Positions 43,467 to 51,295 of a stretch of DNA of 64,000 nt are shown one piece after another. Positions within the stretch are counted from its first letter, which is position 1, and the number at the start of each line of letters is the position of its first letter. The notes under the pieces were generated by a model. The model was not told where the DNA came from and made no database searches. It saw nothing but the letters and a program-made list of their open reading frames with translations. Source of the stretch: Flavobacterium sp. GTDB lineage: Bacteria > Bacteroidota > Bacteroidia > Flavobacteriales > Flavobacteriaceae. The position numbers and the translations under genes were made by a program. The stretch covers positions 62,001 through 126,000 of the forward strand of contig NZ_JAPZUB010000029.1 in assembly GCF_027533505.1 (NCBI RefSeq), given 5' to 3'.

Positions 43467-43716
43467 GAAGGGTTGTAGGATGCAAAAAGGGCACAGTGCG
43501 TAGCGCTGCCCTTGGGTTGTACCGGAGTCCACATTGGGGATCACGGTAGTAATCCCTTTTTTTTGAAGGGTTGTAGGATGCAAAAAGGGCACAGTGCGTA
43601 GCGCTGCCCTTGGGTTGTACCGGAGTCCACATTGGGGATCACGTGAGTAATCCCTTTTTTTTGAAGGGTTGTAGGATGCAAAAAGGGCACAGTGCGTAGC
43701 GCTGCCCTTGGGTTGT
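43467..43716 (+). repeat. 98-bp tandem repeat, 2.5 copies
   Basis: Units start at 43467, 43565 and 43663 (GAAGGGTTGTAGGATGC...). The first two are full length and differ at 2 positions; the third stops after 54 nt, identical to the others. Each unit has a first hairpin (AAGGGC, AGTGC with GCGCT, GCCCTT), and each full unit ends in a terminator-like GGGAT...ATCCC stem followed by eight or more T's. The stretch 43403-43887 contains no credible gene; 43717-43859 shows nothing recognisable. Confidence 0.92.
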
Positions 43717-43859
43717 TGAGAAGAAGGGATTAAATCTGTAAATTTAGTCTAAGTAGTATGGGTTTTTTTAATTGTATGCATTTCAATTTACATTTAAACA
43801 AAGTTATTTCACATCGTTTAATTACACACAATCCATCGTGGGCTTGCTGATTTTTTATG

Positions 43860-43867
43860 TAGTTTTG
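43860..43867 (+). promoter_or_regulatory. Putative -7 box for the outer-membrane barrel gene
   Basis: TAGTTTTG, 20 nt before the TTG start codon; the -33 region is not clear. Confidence 0.4.
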
Positions 43868-43887
43868 TACATACAAATGGCAACGCC

Positions 43888-44610
43888 TTGAAAAAGTTTT
43901 GGACGTATTTATTTTGGGGGATTTATGGATTCCTATTGCCCTTTTCGCTGCAAGCGCAAGAGGAGCAACCGCTTGAACCTGAAATTAGAGTGGTGGATTC
44001 ATTGTATCGCGAGGATCAGTTCTATTTTACCTTTACCTACAATAGTGCTGGAAATTTGGACGGCCTGTCTCAAAAAAAATTCTCTCCTGGGATTGGAATT
44101 GGATTTTTACGGGATATGCCCATCAATAAAGCGCGTACCTACGCCATTGCTTTGGGCTTAGGATATAGCTTGGCGGTGTATAATCACAATTTGTATCAGT
44201 ATCCAAATCTTACACCCAACGGTTCTGCCTATACCTATGAACTTATTTCTGGCGATACTTTTTTTCAACGTAATCGCCTTACACAGCATTTTGTTGAAGT
44301 CCCTTTGGAATTTCGTTGGCGCGCTTCTACCTTGAGTAGTCACAAATTTTGGCGCATCTACACGGGCTTTAAAGTGAGTTACCTCTTAGCCGATACGTAC
44401 CGTTTTCAAAACGATGTGCAATCGGTAACGTTTCGTAATAATCCCGATTTAAACAAACTTTTGTACGGGTGTTACGTAACTGCGGGCTGGAATACCTGGA
44501 ATCTATACCTTTATTATGGCTTAAATGCCTTGTATAAAAATGCAGAAGTCAATGGTGCGCCTATGAATTTGCGGAATTTGAATATTGGACTTCAATTTTA
44601 TATTTTATAG
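43888..44610 (+). CDS. PorT-like/outer-membrane beta-barrel protein
   Basis: A 240-residue exported protein starting with TTG at 43888; the start is set by the signal peptide (KKFWTYLFWGIYGFLLPFSLQA, then QEEQP) because the nearest upstream ATG (43877) is out of frame. Amphipathic strands with alternating aromatic residues run to the C-terminus (NLRNLNIGLQFYIL), and GIGIGFLRDMP and FVEVPLEFRWR fit the PorT-family barrel pattern. PorT proteins take part in type IX secretion, but many paralogues exist and this one is not clearly the secretion component. It overlaps the next gene tail-to-tail by 6 nt. Confidence 0.72.
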   Translation: MKKFWTYLFWGIYGFLLPFSLQAQEEQPLEPEIRVVDSLYREDQFYFTFTYNSAGNLDGLSQKKFSPGIGIGFLRDMPINKARTYAIALGLGYSLAVYNHNLYQYPNLTPNGSAYTYELISGDTFFQRNRLTQHFVEVPLEFRWRASTLSSHKFWRIYTGFKVSYLLADTYRFQNDVQSVTFRNNPDLNKLLYGCYVTAGWNTWNLYLYYGLNALYKNAEVNGAPMNLRNLNIGLQFYIL

Positions 44611-45210
44611 CCACGCATACCAAAACACTATTTGAGGGAGAATTCCACAGGCATACCCGATCATCAGCTCCAAAGGGGTATGCGCTTTCATATACAAACG
44701 TGAGGAAGCAATTAGTCCCGTGAGTACAAATAGACTCGCTATCGTATACATGAGATTGATTTGAAAATGGACACTGAGTCCGATCACAAAAAAAGTCAGC
44801 GCACTAATGGCGACCATATGGATGCTTGCTTTGAATCGAATGTATAACAAAAGAAAAACAATAAACGTACTTACAAATCCACCCAAAAAGAAAAAGTAAA
44901 GTTCGGGGAAGCGTTCAATGGTAATGCTTTTATGAATTAAAATATAGGTGAGGACCATTTGCATTACCAAAGGGATTTTTCGTTGCTGTACCTCCGACAT
45001 CATGAAAGAATCTACTTTCCCAAAGGTGCGCAATAGATAAAAGAACGATAGCGGTAAGAAAAAGGTAATAATGACTACCTGAAACAACAATAGAAAGTAC
45101 TGCTCTTGGGAATAAAAACGTTCGCTAAAAGCAATGTAAACTAGGCATCCCAAAAGCGGGATGAAAATGGGGTGGAAGAGGTAGGAAAAAAAAGGGAGCG
45201 TTTTTTTCAC
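44605..45210 (-). CDS. PAP2-like integral membrane protein
   Basis: A 201-residue protein with six or so transmembrane segments. The C-terminal third (IHMVAISALTFFVIGLS ... ASSRLYMKAHTPLELMIGYACGILPQ) follows the layout of the PAP2 phosphatase motifs, but the canonical SGH is replaced by SIH and the SRxxxxxHxxxD block reads SRLYMKAHTPLE. It may be a divergent or inactive lipid phosphatase relative. It lies 26 nt after rpoN on the same strand. Confidence 0.6.
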   Translation of the reverse strand: MKKTLPFFSYLFHPIFIPLLGCLVYIAFSERFYSQEQYFLLLFQVVIITFFLPLSFFYLLRTFGKVDSFMMSEVQQRKIPLVMQMVLTYILIHKSITIERFPELYFFFLGGFVSTFIVFLLLYIRFKASIHMVAISALTFFVIGLSVHFQINLMYTIASLFVLTGLIASSRLYMKAHTPLELMIGYACGILPQIVFWYAWL

Positions 45211-45236
45211 AAGTCGATTGTCATTAGGTAGTTACC

Positions 45237-46703
45237 CTAAATTTTCTTTCGCATACGTGCCACAGGAATGTCCAATTGTTCCCGGTATTTGGCTATGGTG
45301 CGACGGGCAATAGGGTAGCCTTTTTCTTTTAAAATTTCAGCCAATTGATCATCGGGTAAGGGCTTACTTTTGTCCTCTTCTTCGATAACTGTTTTCAGAA
45401 TTTTTTTGATTTCCAAGGTAGAAACATCTTCTCCTTGGTCGTTTTTCATGGCCTCTGAAAAGAATTCTTTAATCAATTTGGTTCCGTACGGTGTTTCCAC
45501 ATATTTGCTGTTGGCCACCCGCGAAACGGTAGAAATATCCAAGCCTACCATATCGGCAATGTCTTTTAAAATCATGGGTTTGATTTTCAATTCATCGCCT
45601 TCCAAAAAGTAATCGTATTGAAAATGCATGATGGCATTCATCGTGACAAATAAGGTTTCTTGCCGCTGTTTAATCGCATCGATAAACCATTTGGCCGAAT
45701 CCAATTTTTGTTTGATAAATTGCACAGCGTCTTTTTGTGCCGCTGATTTATCCCTAGAATCCTTGTACGTTTGCAACATTTCTTGATAGTCTCGGGAAAC
45801 ATGAAGTGTGGGAGCATTGCGCCCGTTTAAGGTCAATTCGAGTTCGCCATCAACCACGCGAATCATAAAGTCGGGGACTATATTTTCGGTAACTCGGCTC
45901 CCTGAAAAGCTTCCTCCCGGTTTGGGATTCAATTTCTCGATTTCGGAAATAGCTTTTTTTAATTGCTCCTGACTAATGCTGTATTTGGTAAGTAACTTTT
46001 CGTAATGTTTTTTGGTGAAAGCGTCAAACTGCTCGTCGATGATACGCGTGGCTAAAGCGATCGACTCTGTAGGGGTTTTGTGTTTCAACTGCAATAACAA
46101 ACATTCTTGCAAGTCACGTGCCCCCACACCTGAAGGTTCCAACTCGTGAATGATGGATTTAAGGATTCGTTCTACTGTTTTTTCATCGGTGAAAATGCCT
46201 TGCGTAAAGGCCATATCGTCGACCATGTCTTGGATACTTCGGCGAAGGTACCCATCGTCGTCAATTGAACCCACAACAAATTCGGCAACCTCCATTTCAG
46301 TATCATTCAAAATAAAGGTTTGCAATTGATTCAGTAAATCCTGATGAAAACTAACCGCTGCGGCCAAGGGAGATTCGCGATCGTCATCGTCATCACTGTA
46401 GTTGTTGGCGGTCAATTTATAATCGGGAATTTCATCGTCGCTCAGGTATTCATCAATGTTGATGTCGTCGGCTTCAATGGATTCATTTCCGTCGTATTCG
46501 TCGTAATCGTCTTGCGGATCAAACTCCTCTTTTTCATACAATTCTTCTTGCTCCGTGCTCCCTTCTAGGGCCGGATTTTCGACTAACTCTTCTTTCAAAC
46601 GTTGTTCAAAAGCTTGGGTTGGCAACTGAATCAATTTCATCAACTGAATCTGCTGCGGGGACAGTTTTTGAGAGAGTTTAAATTGTAGGTTTTGTTTTAA
46701 CAT
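45237..46703 (-). CDS. rpoN: RNA polymerase sigma-54 factor
   Basis: This alternative sigma factor depends on AAA+ activators. Over 488 residues: the Gln/Leu-rich region I (LKQNLQFKLSQKLSPQQIQLMKLIQLPTQAFEQRLKEELVENPAL), a very acidic region II (about 50-110, with EEFDPQDDYDEYDGNESIEADD), the core-binding domain, and the C-terminal helix-turn-helix with the RpoN box ARRTIAKYREQL. No activator or obvious -24/-12 promoter is seen nearby. It is separated from asnS by the GxxExxY cassette. Confidence 0.96.
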   Translation of the reverse strand: MLKQNLQFKLSQKLSPQQIQLMKLIQLPTQAFEQRLKEELVENPALEGSTEQEELYEKEEFDPQDDYDEYDGNESIEADDINIDEYLSDDEIPDYKLTANNYSDDDDDRESPLAAAVSFHQDLLNQLQTFILNDTEMEVAEFVVGSIDDDGYLRRSIQDMVDDMAFTQGIFTDEKTVERILKSIIHELEPSGVGARDLQECLLLQLKHKTPTESIALATRIIDEQFDAFTKKHYEKLLTKYSISQEQLKKAISEIEKLNPKPGGSFSGSRVTENIVPDFMIRVVDGELELTLNGRNAPTLHVSRDYQEMLQTYKDSRDKSAAQKDAVQFIKQKLDSAKWFIDAIKQRQETLFVTMNAIMHFQYDYFLEGDELKIKPMILKDIADMVGLDISTVSRVANSKYVETPYGTKLIKEFFSEAMKNDQGEDVSTLEIKKILKTVIEEEDKSKPLPDDQLAEILKEKGYPIARRTIAKYREQLDIPVARMRKKI

Positions 46704-46717
46704 CTAATTCAGTTTTT

Positions 46718-46743
46718 GCTACAAAGTCACGAAGACAAAAAGG
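46718..46743 (+). repeat. Left inverted repeat of the GxxExxY cassette
   Basis: It reads GCTACAAAGTCACGAAGACA and a few A's. It pairs in inverted orientation with 47169-47193 at 17 of 24 positions, with shared blocks AC-AAG-CA and AAGACA. Confidence 0.6.
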
Positions 46744-46748
46744 TAATT

Positions 46749-47123
46749 TTAATTAACAAATCGCTTAATTCCTTGTTTGATGATTGGCACATTAAAATTA
46801 ATTAAAAAACCAATTTTTTTATGGGTTAATTTTAAATGACTGATGATTTGCGCATCCCAAACAGGGTTTGCAATTTCAACCGCTTTAACTTCTATTATAA
46901 TAGAATCATTCACTATTAAATCCAAGCGTAAGCTTTCTGTAAACTCAATTCCTTTGTATTTAATAGCAACTTTCGTTTGTCTTTTCATATCATAACCGCA
47001 GTTTTTCAACTCAAATTCAAGACATATTTCATAAACTTTTTCCAATAGTCCAGGTCCTAATTGTTTATGGATTTGATAGGCACAGTGAACTACATCTTTT
47101 GCGATTTTTTCTAAATCTTCCAT
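46749..47123 (-). CDS. GxxExxY-family protein (PD-(D/E)XK-like)
   Basis: A 124-residue protein named for its motif, here Gly25-x-x-Glu28-x-x-Tyr31 in LGPGLLEKVYEICLEFEL. The later block RLDLIVNDSIIIEVKAVE gives Asp68 and Glu78-x-Lys80, the arrangement of PD-(D/E)XK nucleases. Members occur scattered between genes or inside 23S rRNA intervening sequences, which suggests mobility; no biochemical role is settled. Here it sits alone between asnS and rpoN, bounded within 25-70 nt by imperfect inverted repeats. Confidence 0.9.
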   Translation of the reverse strand: MEDLEKIAKDVVHCAYQIHKQLGPGLLEKVYEICLEFELKNCGYDMKRQTKVAIKYKGIEFTESLRLDLIVNDSIIIEVKAVEIANPVWDAQIISHLKLTHKKIGFLINFNVPIIKQGIKRFVN

Positions 47124-47168
47124 GGCTAATATTCATTTTAAGGCTTTATACATTTTTCTAAATTTTTG

Positions 47169-47193
47169 TTGGTGTCTTTATGTCTTAGTGGCC
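47169..47193 (-). repeat. Right inverted repeat of the GxxExxY cassette
   Basis: On the minus strand it reads GGCCACTAAGACATAAAGAC and on, the counterpart of 46718-46743. No target-site duplication is evident outside the pair. Confidence 0.6.
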
Positions 47194-47214
47194 AATAAAT
47201 TTCAGGCTTGCGAC

Positions 47215-48651
47215 TTAGAATTCAGCGTTTTGTGGAGTTCTTGGGAATGGAATCACGTCACGAATGTTGGTCATCCCTGTAACGAATAATACCAAGCGCT
47301 CAAATCCAAGGCCAAAGCCCGAGTGGATTGCGGTTCCGAAACGTCGGGTGTCCAAATACCACCACAATTCTTCTTCGGGAATACCCAACGCGTTCATTTT
47401 TTCGACCAAAACATCCAAACGTTCTTCTCGTTGTGATCCTCCAACAATTTCGCCTATGCCTGGGAATAAAATGTCCATCGCACGCACTGTTTGGCCGTCT
47501 TCATTCAAACGCATGTAGAACGCTTTTATTTTGGCGGGATAATCAAACAAAATCACCGGCGATTTGAAGTGTTTTTCCACCAAATAACGTTCGTGTTCAC
47601 TTTGCAAATCGGCCCCCCATTCTTCAATGATGTATTGGAACTTCTTGTTTTTATTGGGTTTTGAATTTTTCAAAATATCAATGGCTTCAGTGTAGGAAAT
47701 TCGAATGAAATTATTTTCCAACACAAAGTTCAATTTCTCCAACAAAGCCATTTCACTGCGTTCGGCTTGGGGTTTGTTTTTCTCTTCCTCGATCAAACGT
47801 TGCTCCAAGAATTTCAAATCATCAGCGCAGTTTTCCATCGCATATTTGATGACATAACGAATAAAGTCTTCGGCTAAATCCATGTTGTCATTCAAATCAT
47901 TGAAAGCAACTTCGGGTTCGATCATCCAAAATTCTGCCAAGTGACGAGAGGTATTTGAATTCTCCGCACGAAACGTCGGTCCAAAAGTATAGACCTGACC
48001 CAAGGCCATGGCATAGGTTTCCGCTTCCAATTGCCCCGAAACGGTTAAATTGGTTTCACGACCAAAGAAATCTTCTTTGAAATTGACTTTGCCGTCTTCG
48101 GTACGTGGAGTTCCATCAAAAGGTAAGGCAGAAACACGGAACATTTCTCCGGCACCTTCGGCATCACTTCCCGTAATAATGGGTGCATTGAAGTAGAAAA
48201 ATCCTTTTTCATTGAAGTATTTATGTACCGCATACGCCAATACAGCACGCACACGCATTACGGCACTAAAGGTGTTGGTGCGTACACGTAAGTGGGCATT
48301 TTCACGTAAAAACTCCAGACTTGGGCGATTACGTAATTGTATAGGATATTTCTCAGCATCCGAATCGCCTAGTACTTCCAATTTAGTAACTTGGATTTCG
48401 TATTTCTGACCCGAACCTTGGCTTTCTACCAATGTGCCTTGGATGTCCAAAGCGGCTGAGGTAGTAATGCGCTTTAAAATGGCTTCAGGGGTGTTTTCAA
48501 AATCAACTACACATTGTATATTGTGTATCGTCGAACCGTCGTTCAATGCAATGAATTGTTTGTTGCGAAAGGTTCTAACCCAACCACGAGTGGCCACTTC
48601 CATGCCGCCTTTTTCACTTTCTAATAAGGCCTTAATCTTTGAATATTTCAT
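47215..48651 (-). CDS. asnS: Asparaginyl-tRNA synthetase
   Basis: A class IIb synthetase charging tRNA-Asn. The 478 residues comprise an OB-fold anticodon domain ([27 protein letters not shown]), motif 2 ([29 protein letters not shown]), and motif 3 ([35 protein letters not shown]), the terminal PRxPxxAxF being typical of AsnRS. Its -7 box lies at 48678-48685. Confidence 0.97.
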   Translation of the reverse strand: MKYSKIKALLESEKGGMEVATRGWVRTFRNKQFIALNDGSTIHNIQCVVDFENTPEAILKRITTSAALDIQGTLVESQGSGQKYEIQVTKLEVLGDSDAEKYPIQLRNRPSLEFLRENAHLRVRTNTFSAVMRVRAVLAYAVHKYFNEKGFFYFNAPIITGSDAEGAGEMFRVSALPFDGTPRTEDGKVNFKEDFFGRETNLTVSGQLEAETYAMALGQVYTFGPTFRAENSNTSRHLAEFWMIEPEVAFNDLNDNMDLAEDFIRYVIKYAMENCADDLKFLEQRLIEEEKNKPQAERSEMALLEKLNFVLENNFIRISYTEAIDILKNSKPNKNKKFQYIIEEWGADLQSEHERYLVEKHFKSPVILFDYPAKIKAFYMRLNEDGQTVRAMDILFPGIGEIVGGSQREERLDVLVEKMNALGIPEEELWWYLDTRRFGTAIHSGFGLGFERLVLFVTGMTNIRDVIPFPRTPQNAEF

Positions 48652-48677
48652 GATTATTTCTTGATTTTCGAGTAGGA

Positions 48678-48685
48678 CAAATATA
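48678..48685 (-). promoter_or_regulatory. Putative -7 box for asnS
   Basis: Minus strand TATATTTG in the 36-nt gap between asnS and the MMPL gene, 26 nt before the asnS start; a -33 TTTG is not found at normal spacing. Confidence 0.45.
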
Positions 48686-48687
48686 CT

Positions 48688-51108
48688 TTAATTCTTTTTT
48701 TCTTCGAGGGCATCCAATTCTTCATCGGTATGTTCCAAAATGTCAATGGTGGGTTCGATAAACTCTTGCTCGTTGGCCAAGGTTTTGTTTAGTGACAACA
48801 CCAAAGAGGGCAGCAGTACTAAATTGGACAACATGCCAAAACAAAGGGTAATGGCTACCAATCCACCCAAGGCTACAGTACCTCCAAAACCGGAGAGCAT
48901 GAAGACTGAAAACCCAAAAAAGAGGACAATTGAGGTATAAAACATACTAATTCCAGCATCATCAAAGGTAGCAAAAACTGATTTTTTAATTTTCCAATCG
49001 TTGCGCGTCAGTTCCAAACGGTATTGTGCTAAAAAGCGTAAGGTATCATCGACCGACATCCCGAAGGCTATCCCAAACACCAATAAAGTAGAAGGTTTCA
49101 AAGGAATGCCCAAAAAGCCCATCAACCCCGCCGTCATCAACAAAGGAAGGAGATTCGGAATAATGGCCACCAACACCATTTTGAACGAACGGAACATAAT
49201 GGCGACCAATCCACCCGTGAGGAAAAAGGCAAACAACAAGGAGGATAAAAGATTGTCCAATAGGTAGTTGGTTCCTTTTTGAAAGACCGAAGCCCGTCCT
49301 GTAATCACTACATTGTAGCGCTCTTTAGGGAAAAGTTTGTCGGTTTTTTGGCGAATCTGCTGTTCAATTCCCGGCATTTTTTCACCCGTTTCGTCCTTGA
49401 TAAAGGTCGTAATGCGCGCAATCGATTTGTCGTCACTCAAGTAACTTTTAAAGAGATTTTCATTTTTCCCTTTGGCGGTGTTTTTGATGTAGGTAGCTAT
49501 AAAAGGTTCTTCTTGTGCGGTAGGCAATTGAAAATAGTCGGGATTGCCATTGTAATAGGCTTGTTTTGCATATTTGGCCACACTCACAATTGAAAGGGGT
49601 TTGGACAAATCGGGGATATCGGTGAGTGTTTTTTCCAATTCCTCAAGGCGACGGAGATTGGTCGAACGCAATGCACCATTTTTCCGTTTGGTGTCAATCA
49701 TAATCTCCAACGGCATCACACCGTCAAATTCTTTTTCAAAGAAACGAATATCCTCAAAGAAGGCTGTTTTCTTGGGCATGTCTTCAATGATACTTCCCGA
49801 AATTTTGATTTCATAAATCCCGACAATGCCAAAAATCAATAGGATGATGGAAACCATGTAAACCGTCAGGCGGTTGTATTTTACCGTATTGACAATCCAC
49901 ACAAAAAAGCCCGTAAGGTATTCGCGTTCCAAGTGCCCTAAATGCCGTGGTATAGGGGCAGGGATATAACTGAAGAAGATGGGAATCAACAACAAACTCA
50001 GCACATACACTGCAATGATGTTGATCGTTGTAAGTACACCAAACTCTTGCAAGAGTATATTGTTGGTGGCCATAAACGTTGCAAAACCAACCGCAGTGGT
50101 TATATTAGTCATCAAGGTGGCGGTTCCTGTTTTGGTGATTACCCGTTGCAATGCCTTGGCTTTATTGGCGTGTTTGTAATATTCTTGGTGGTATTTATTG
50201 ATGAAGAAAATGCAATTAGGAATCCCAATCACAATCATTAGGGTAGGTACCAAGGCTGTGAGCACCGTGATTTCGTAGCCCATCGCGCCCATGATGCCAA
50301 AGGACCACATGACCCCAATAATCACAATAATCATGGAGATTAATGTGGCTCGAAATGATCGGAAAAAGAAGAAGAAAATCAATGAAGTAATCAACAAAGC
50401 CGCCCCGATGAACAGTCCAATTTCATCCGTGATGGTTTTGGAATTGTACGACCGAATATAAGGCATTCCCGACACCCGAAGATCGACGCCTGTAGCTTGT
50501 TCAAACTGTTTAATTTTATCCGAAAAACGTCCGAGAATATAGTCTTTACGCGCTTTGGTGTTGACCAATTCTTTTTTCATATACACCACCGATCGCAATG
50601 TACTTTTGTCTTTGCTGTACAATAATCCTTCGTAAAAAGGCAAACGCTGTGTTAATTCGGCACGGGCTTGTTTCAAGTAGGCTTCATCTTTCAGCTGGGC
50701 TTTATTCACAAAGGGCGCCAACTCAAATTGGGCCAAGGAATCATTTTTTCGGAGTACTTTAAGATTCTCCAACGAAAGTACCAGTCCGATTTCAGGATCT
50801 TTCGCCAAATTCGCCATTAAAGTCGTATACGCCTCAAAAACTTTGGGAGTAAATAATTTAGGGTCTTTGGAACCGATGACAATCACATTCCCTTCTTCGC
50901 CAAAAATCTTTAGAAATTGATTGTAGTCCAAATTAACTTGGTCGGTGGCAGGAATCAAGTTGGCCTCGGTATTGGAAAATCGAATGTGTTTCCATTGCAT
51001 AGCCAATCCGACCGTCAGTAAGACAATCCCAAAAATAAATCCCAAACGGTTTCGAAGGATGATGCGAGCAATAATTTCCCAAAATCCAATGCCGAGTAAT
51101 TTTTTCAT
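48688..51108 (-). CDS. MMPL/RND-superfamily exporter
   Basis: About 806 residues from the ATG at 51106-51108 (MKKLLGIGFWEIIARIILRNR). It has two six-helix blocks, each preceded by a periplasmic loop, the pattern of MMPL/hydrophobe exporters (MmpL, HpnN-like). TM4-region aspartates show in GIAFGMSVDDTLRFLAQYR in the second half. No adaptor or TolC gene accompanies it, which fits lipid or hydrophobe transport, but the substrate is unknown. The frame extends 44 codons upstream, but a promoter at 51127-51155 lies inside that extension. Confidence 0.88.
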   Translation of the reverse strand: MKKLLGIGFWEIIARIILRNRLGFIFGIVLLTVGLAMQWKHIRFSNTEANLIPATDQVNLDYNQFLKIFGEEGNVIVIGSKDPKLFTPKVFEAYTTLMANLAKDPEIGLVLSLENLKVLRKNDSLAQFELAPFVNKAQLKDEAYLKQARAELTQRLPFYEGLLYSKDKSTLRSVVYMKKELVNTKARKDYILGRFSDKIKQFEQATGVDLRVSGMPYIRSYNSKTITDEIGLFIGAALLITSLIFFFFFRSFRATLISMIIVIIGVMWSFGIMGAMGYEITVLTALVPTLMIVIGIPNCIFFINKYHQEYYKHANKAKALQRVITKTGTATLMTNITTAVGFATFMATNNILLQEFGVLTTINIIAVYVLSLLLIPIFFSYIPAPIPRHLGHLEREYLTGFFVWIVNTVKYNRLTVYMVSIILLIFGIVGIYEIKISGSIIEDMPKKTAFFEDIRFFEKEFDGVMPLEIMIDTKRKNGALRSTNLRRLEELEKTLTDIPDLSKPLSIVSVAKYAKQAYYNGNPDYFQLPTAQEEPFIATYIKNTAKGKNENLFKSYLSDDKSIARITTFIKDETGEKMPGIEQQIRQKTDKLFPKERYNVVITGRASVFQKGTNYLLDNLLSSLLFAFFLTGGLVAIMFRSFKMVLVAIIPNLLPLLMTAGLMGFLGIPLKPSTLLVFGIAFGMSVDDTLRFLAQYRLELTRNDWKIKKSVFATFDDAGISMFYTSIVLFFGFSVFMLSGFGGTVALGGLVAITLCFGMLSNLVLLPSLVLSLNKTLANEQEFIEPTIDILEHTDEELDALEEKKN

Positions 51109-51126
51109 AGGCGCAAAAAAGGTGTG

Positions 51127-51155
51127 CAAAGGTAGTGAAAACCGTTGAAAACAAA
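51127..51155 (-). promoter_or_regulatory. Promoter of the MMPL gene
   Basis: Minus strand TTTG (51152-51155), 17 nt, TACCTTTG (51127-51134), 18 nt before the chosen ATG. Confidence 0.55.
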
Positions 51156-51257
51156 CGGAGAAGGATGGAATCTTTTCCTTCAAATAAGGGATCACTTTTT
51201 TTGTTTTTTGAAATAGAATCTTATTCTTTACTAATAACAAACTTCAAGAAATTAACA

Positions 51258-51265
51258 TACTTTTG
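51258..51265 (+). promoter_or_regulatory. Putative -7 box for the antiporter
   Basis: TACTTTTG, 30 nt before the ATG at 51296. It overlaps an earlier possible start (51263), which is therefore unlikely. Confidence 0.45.
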
Positions 51266-51295
51266 TTCTCCAAGCGACAAAACAAGTTTACCCTT

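Noticed and set aside
43040..43632. Minus-strand open frames across tRNA-Ser and the 98-bp repeats
   Set aside because: They are antisense to a tRNA and built from the tandem repeat itself (the same peptide recurs). Antisense-tRNA frames of this kind are common false genes.
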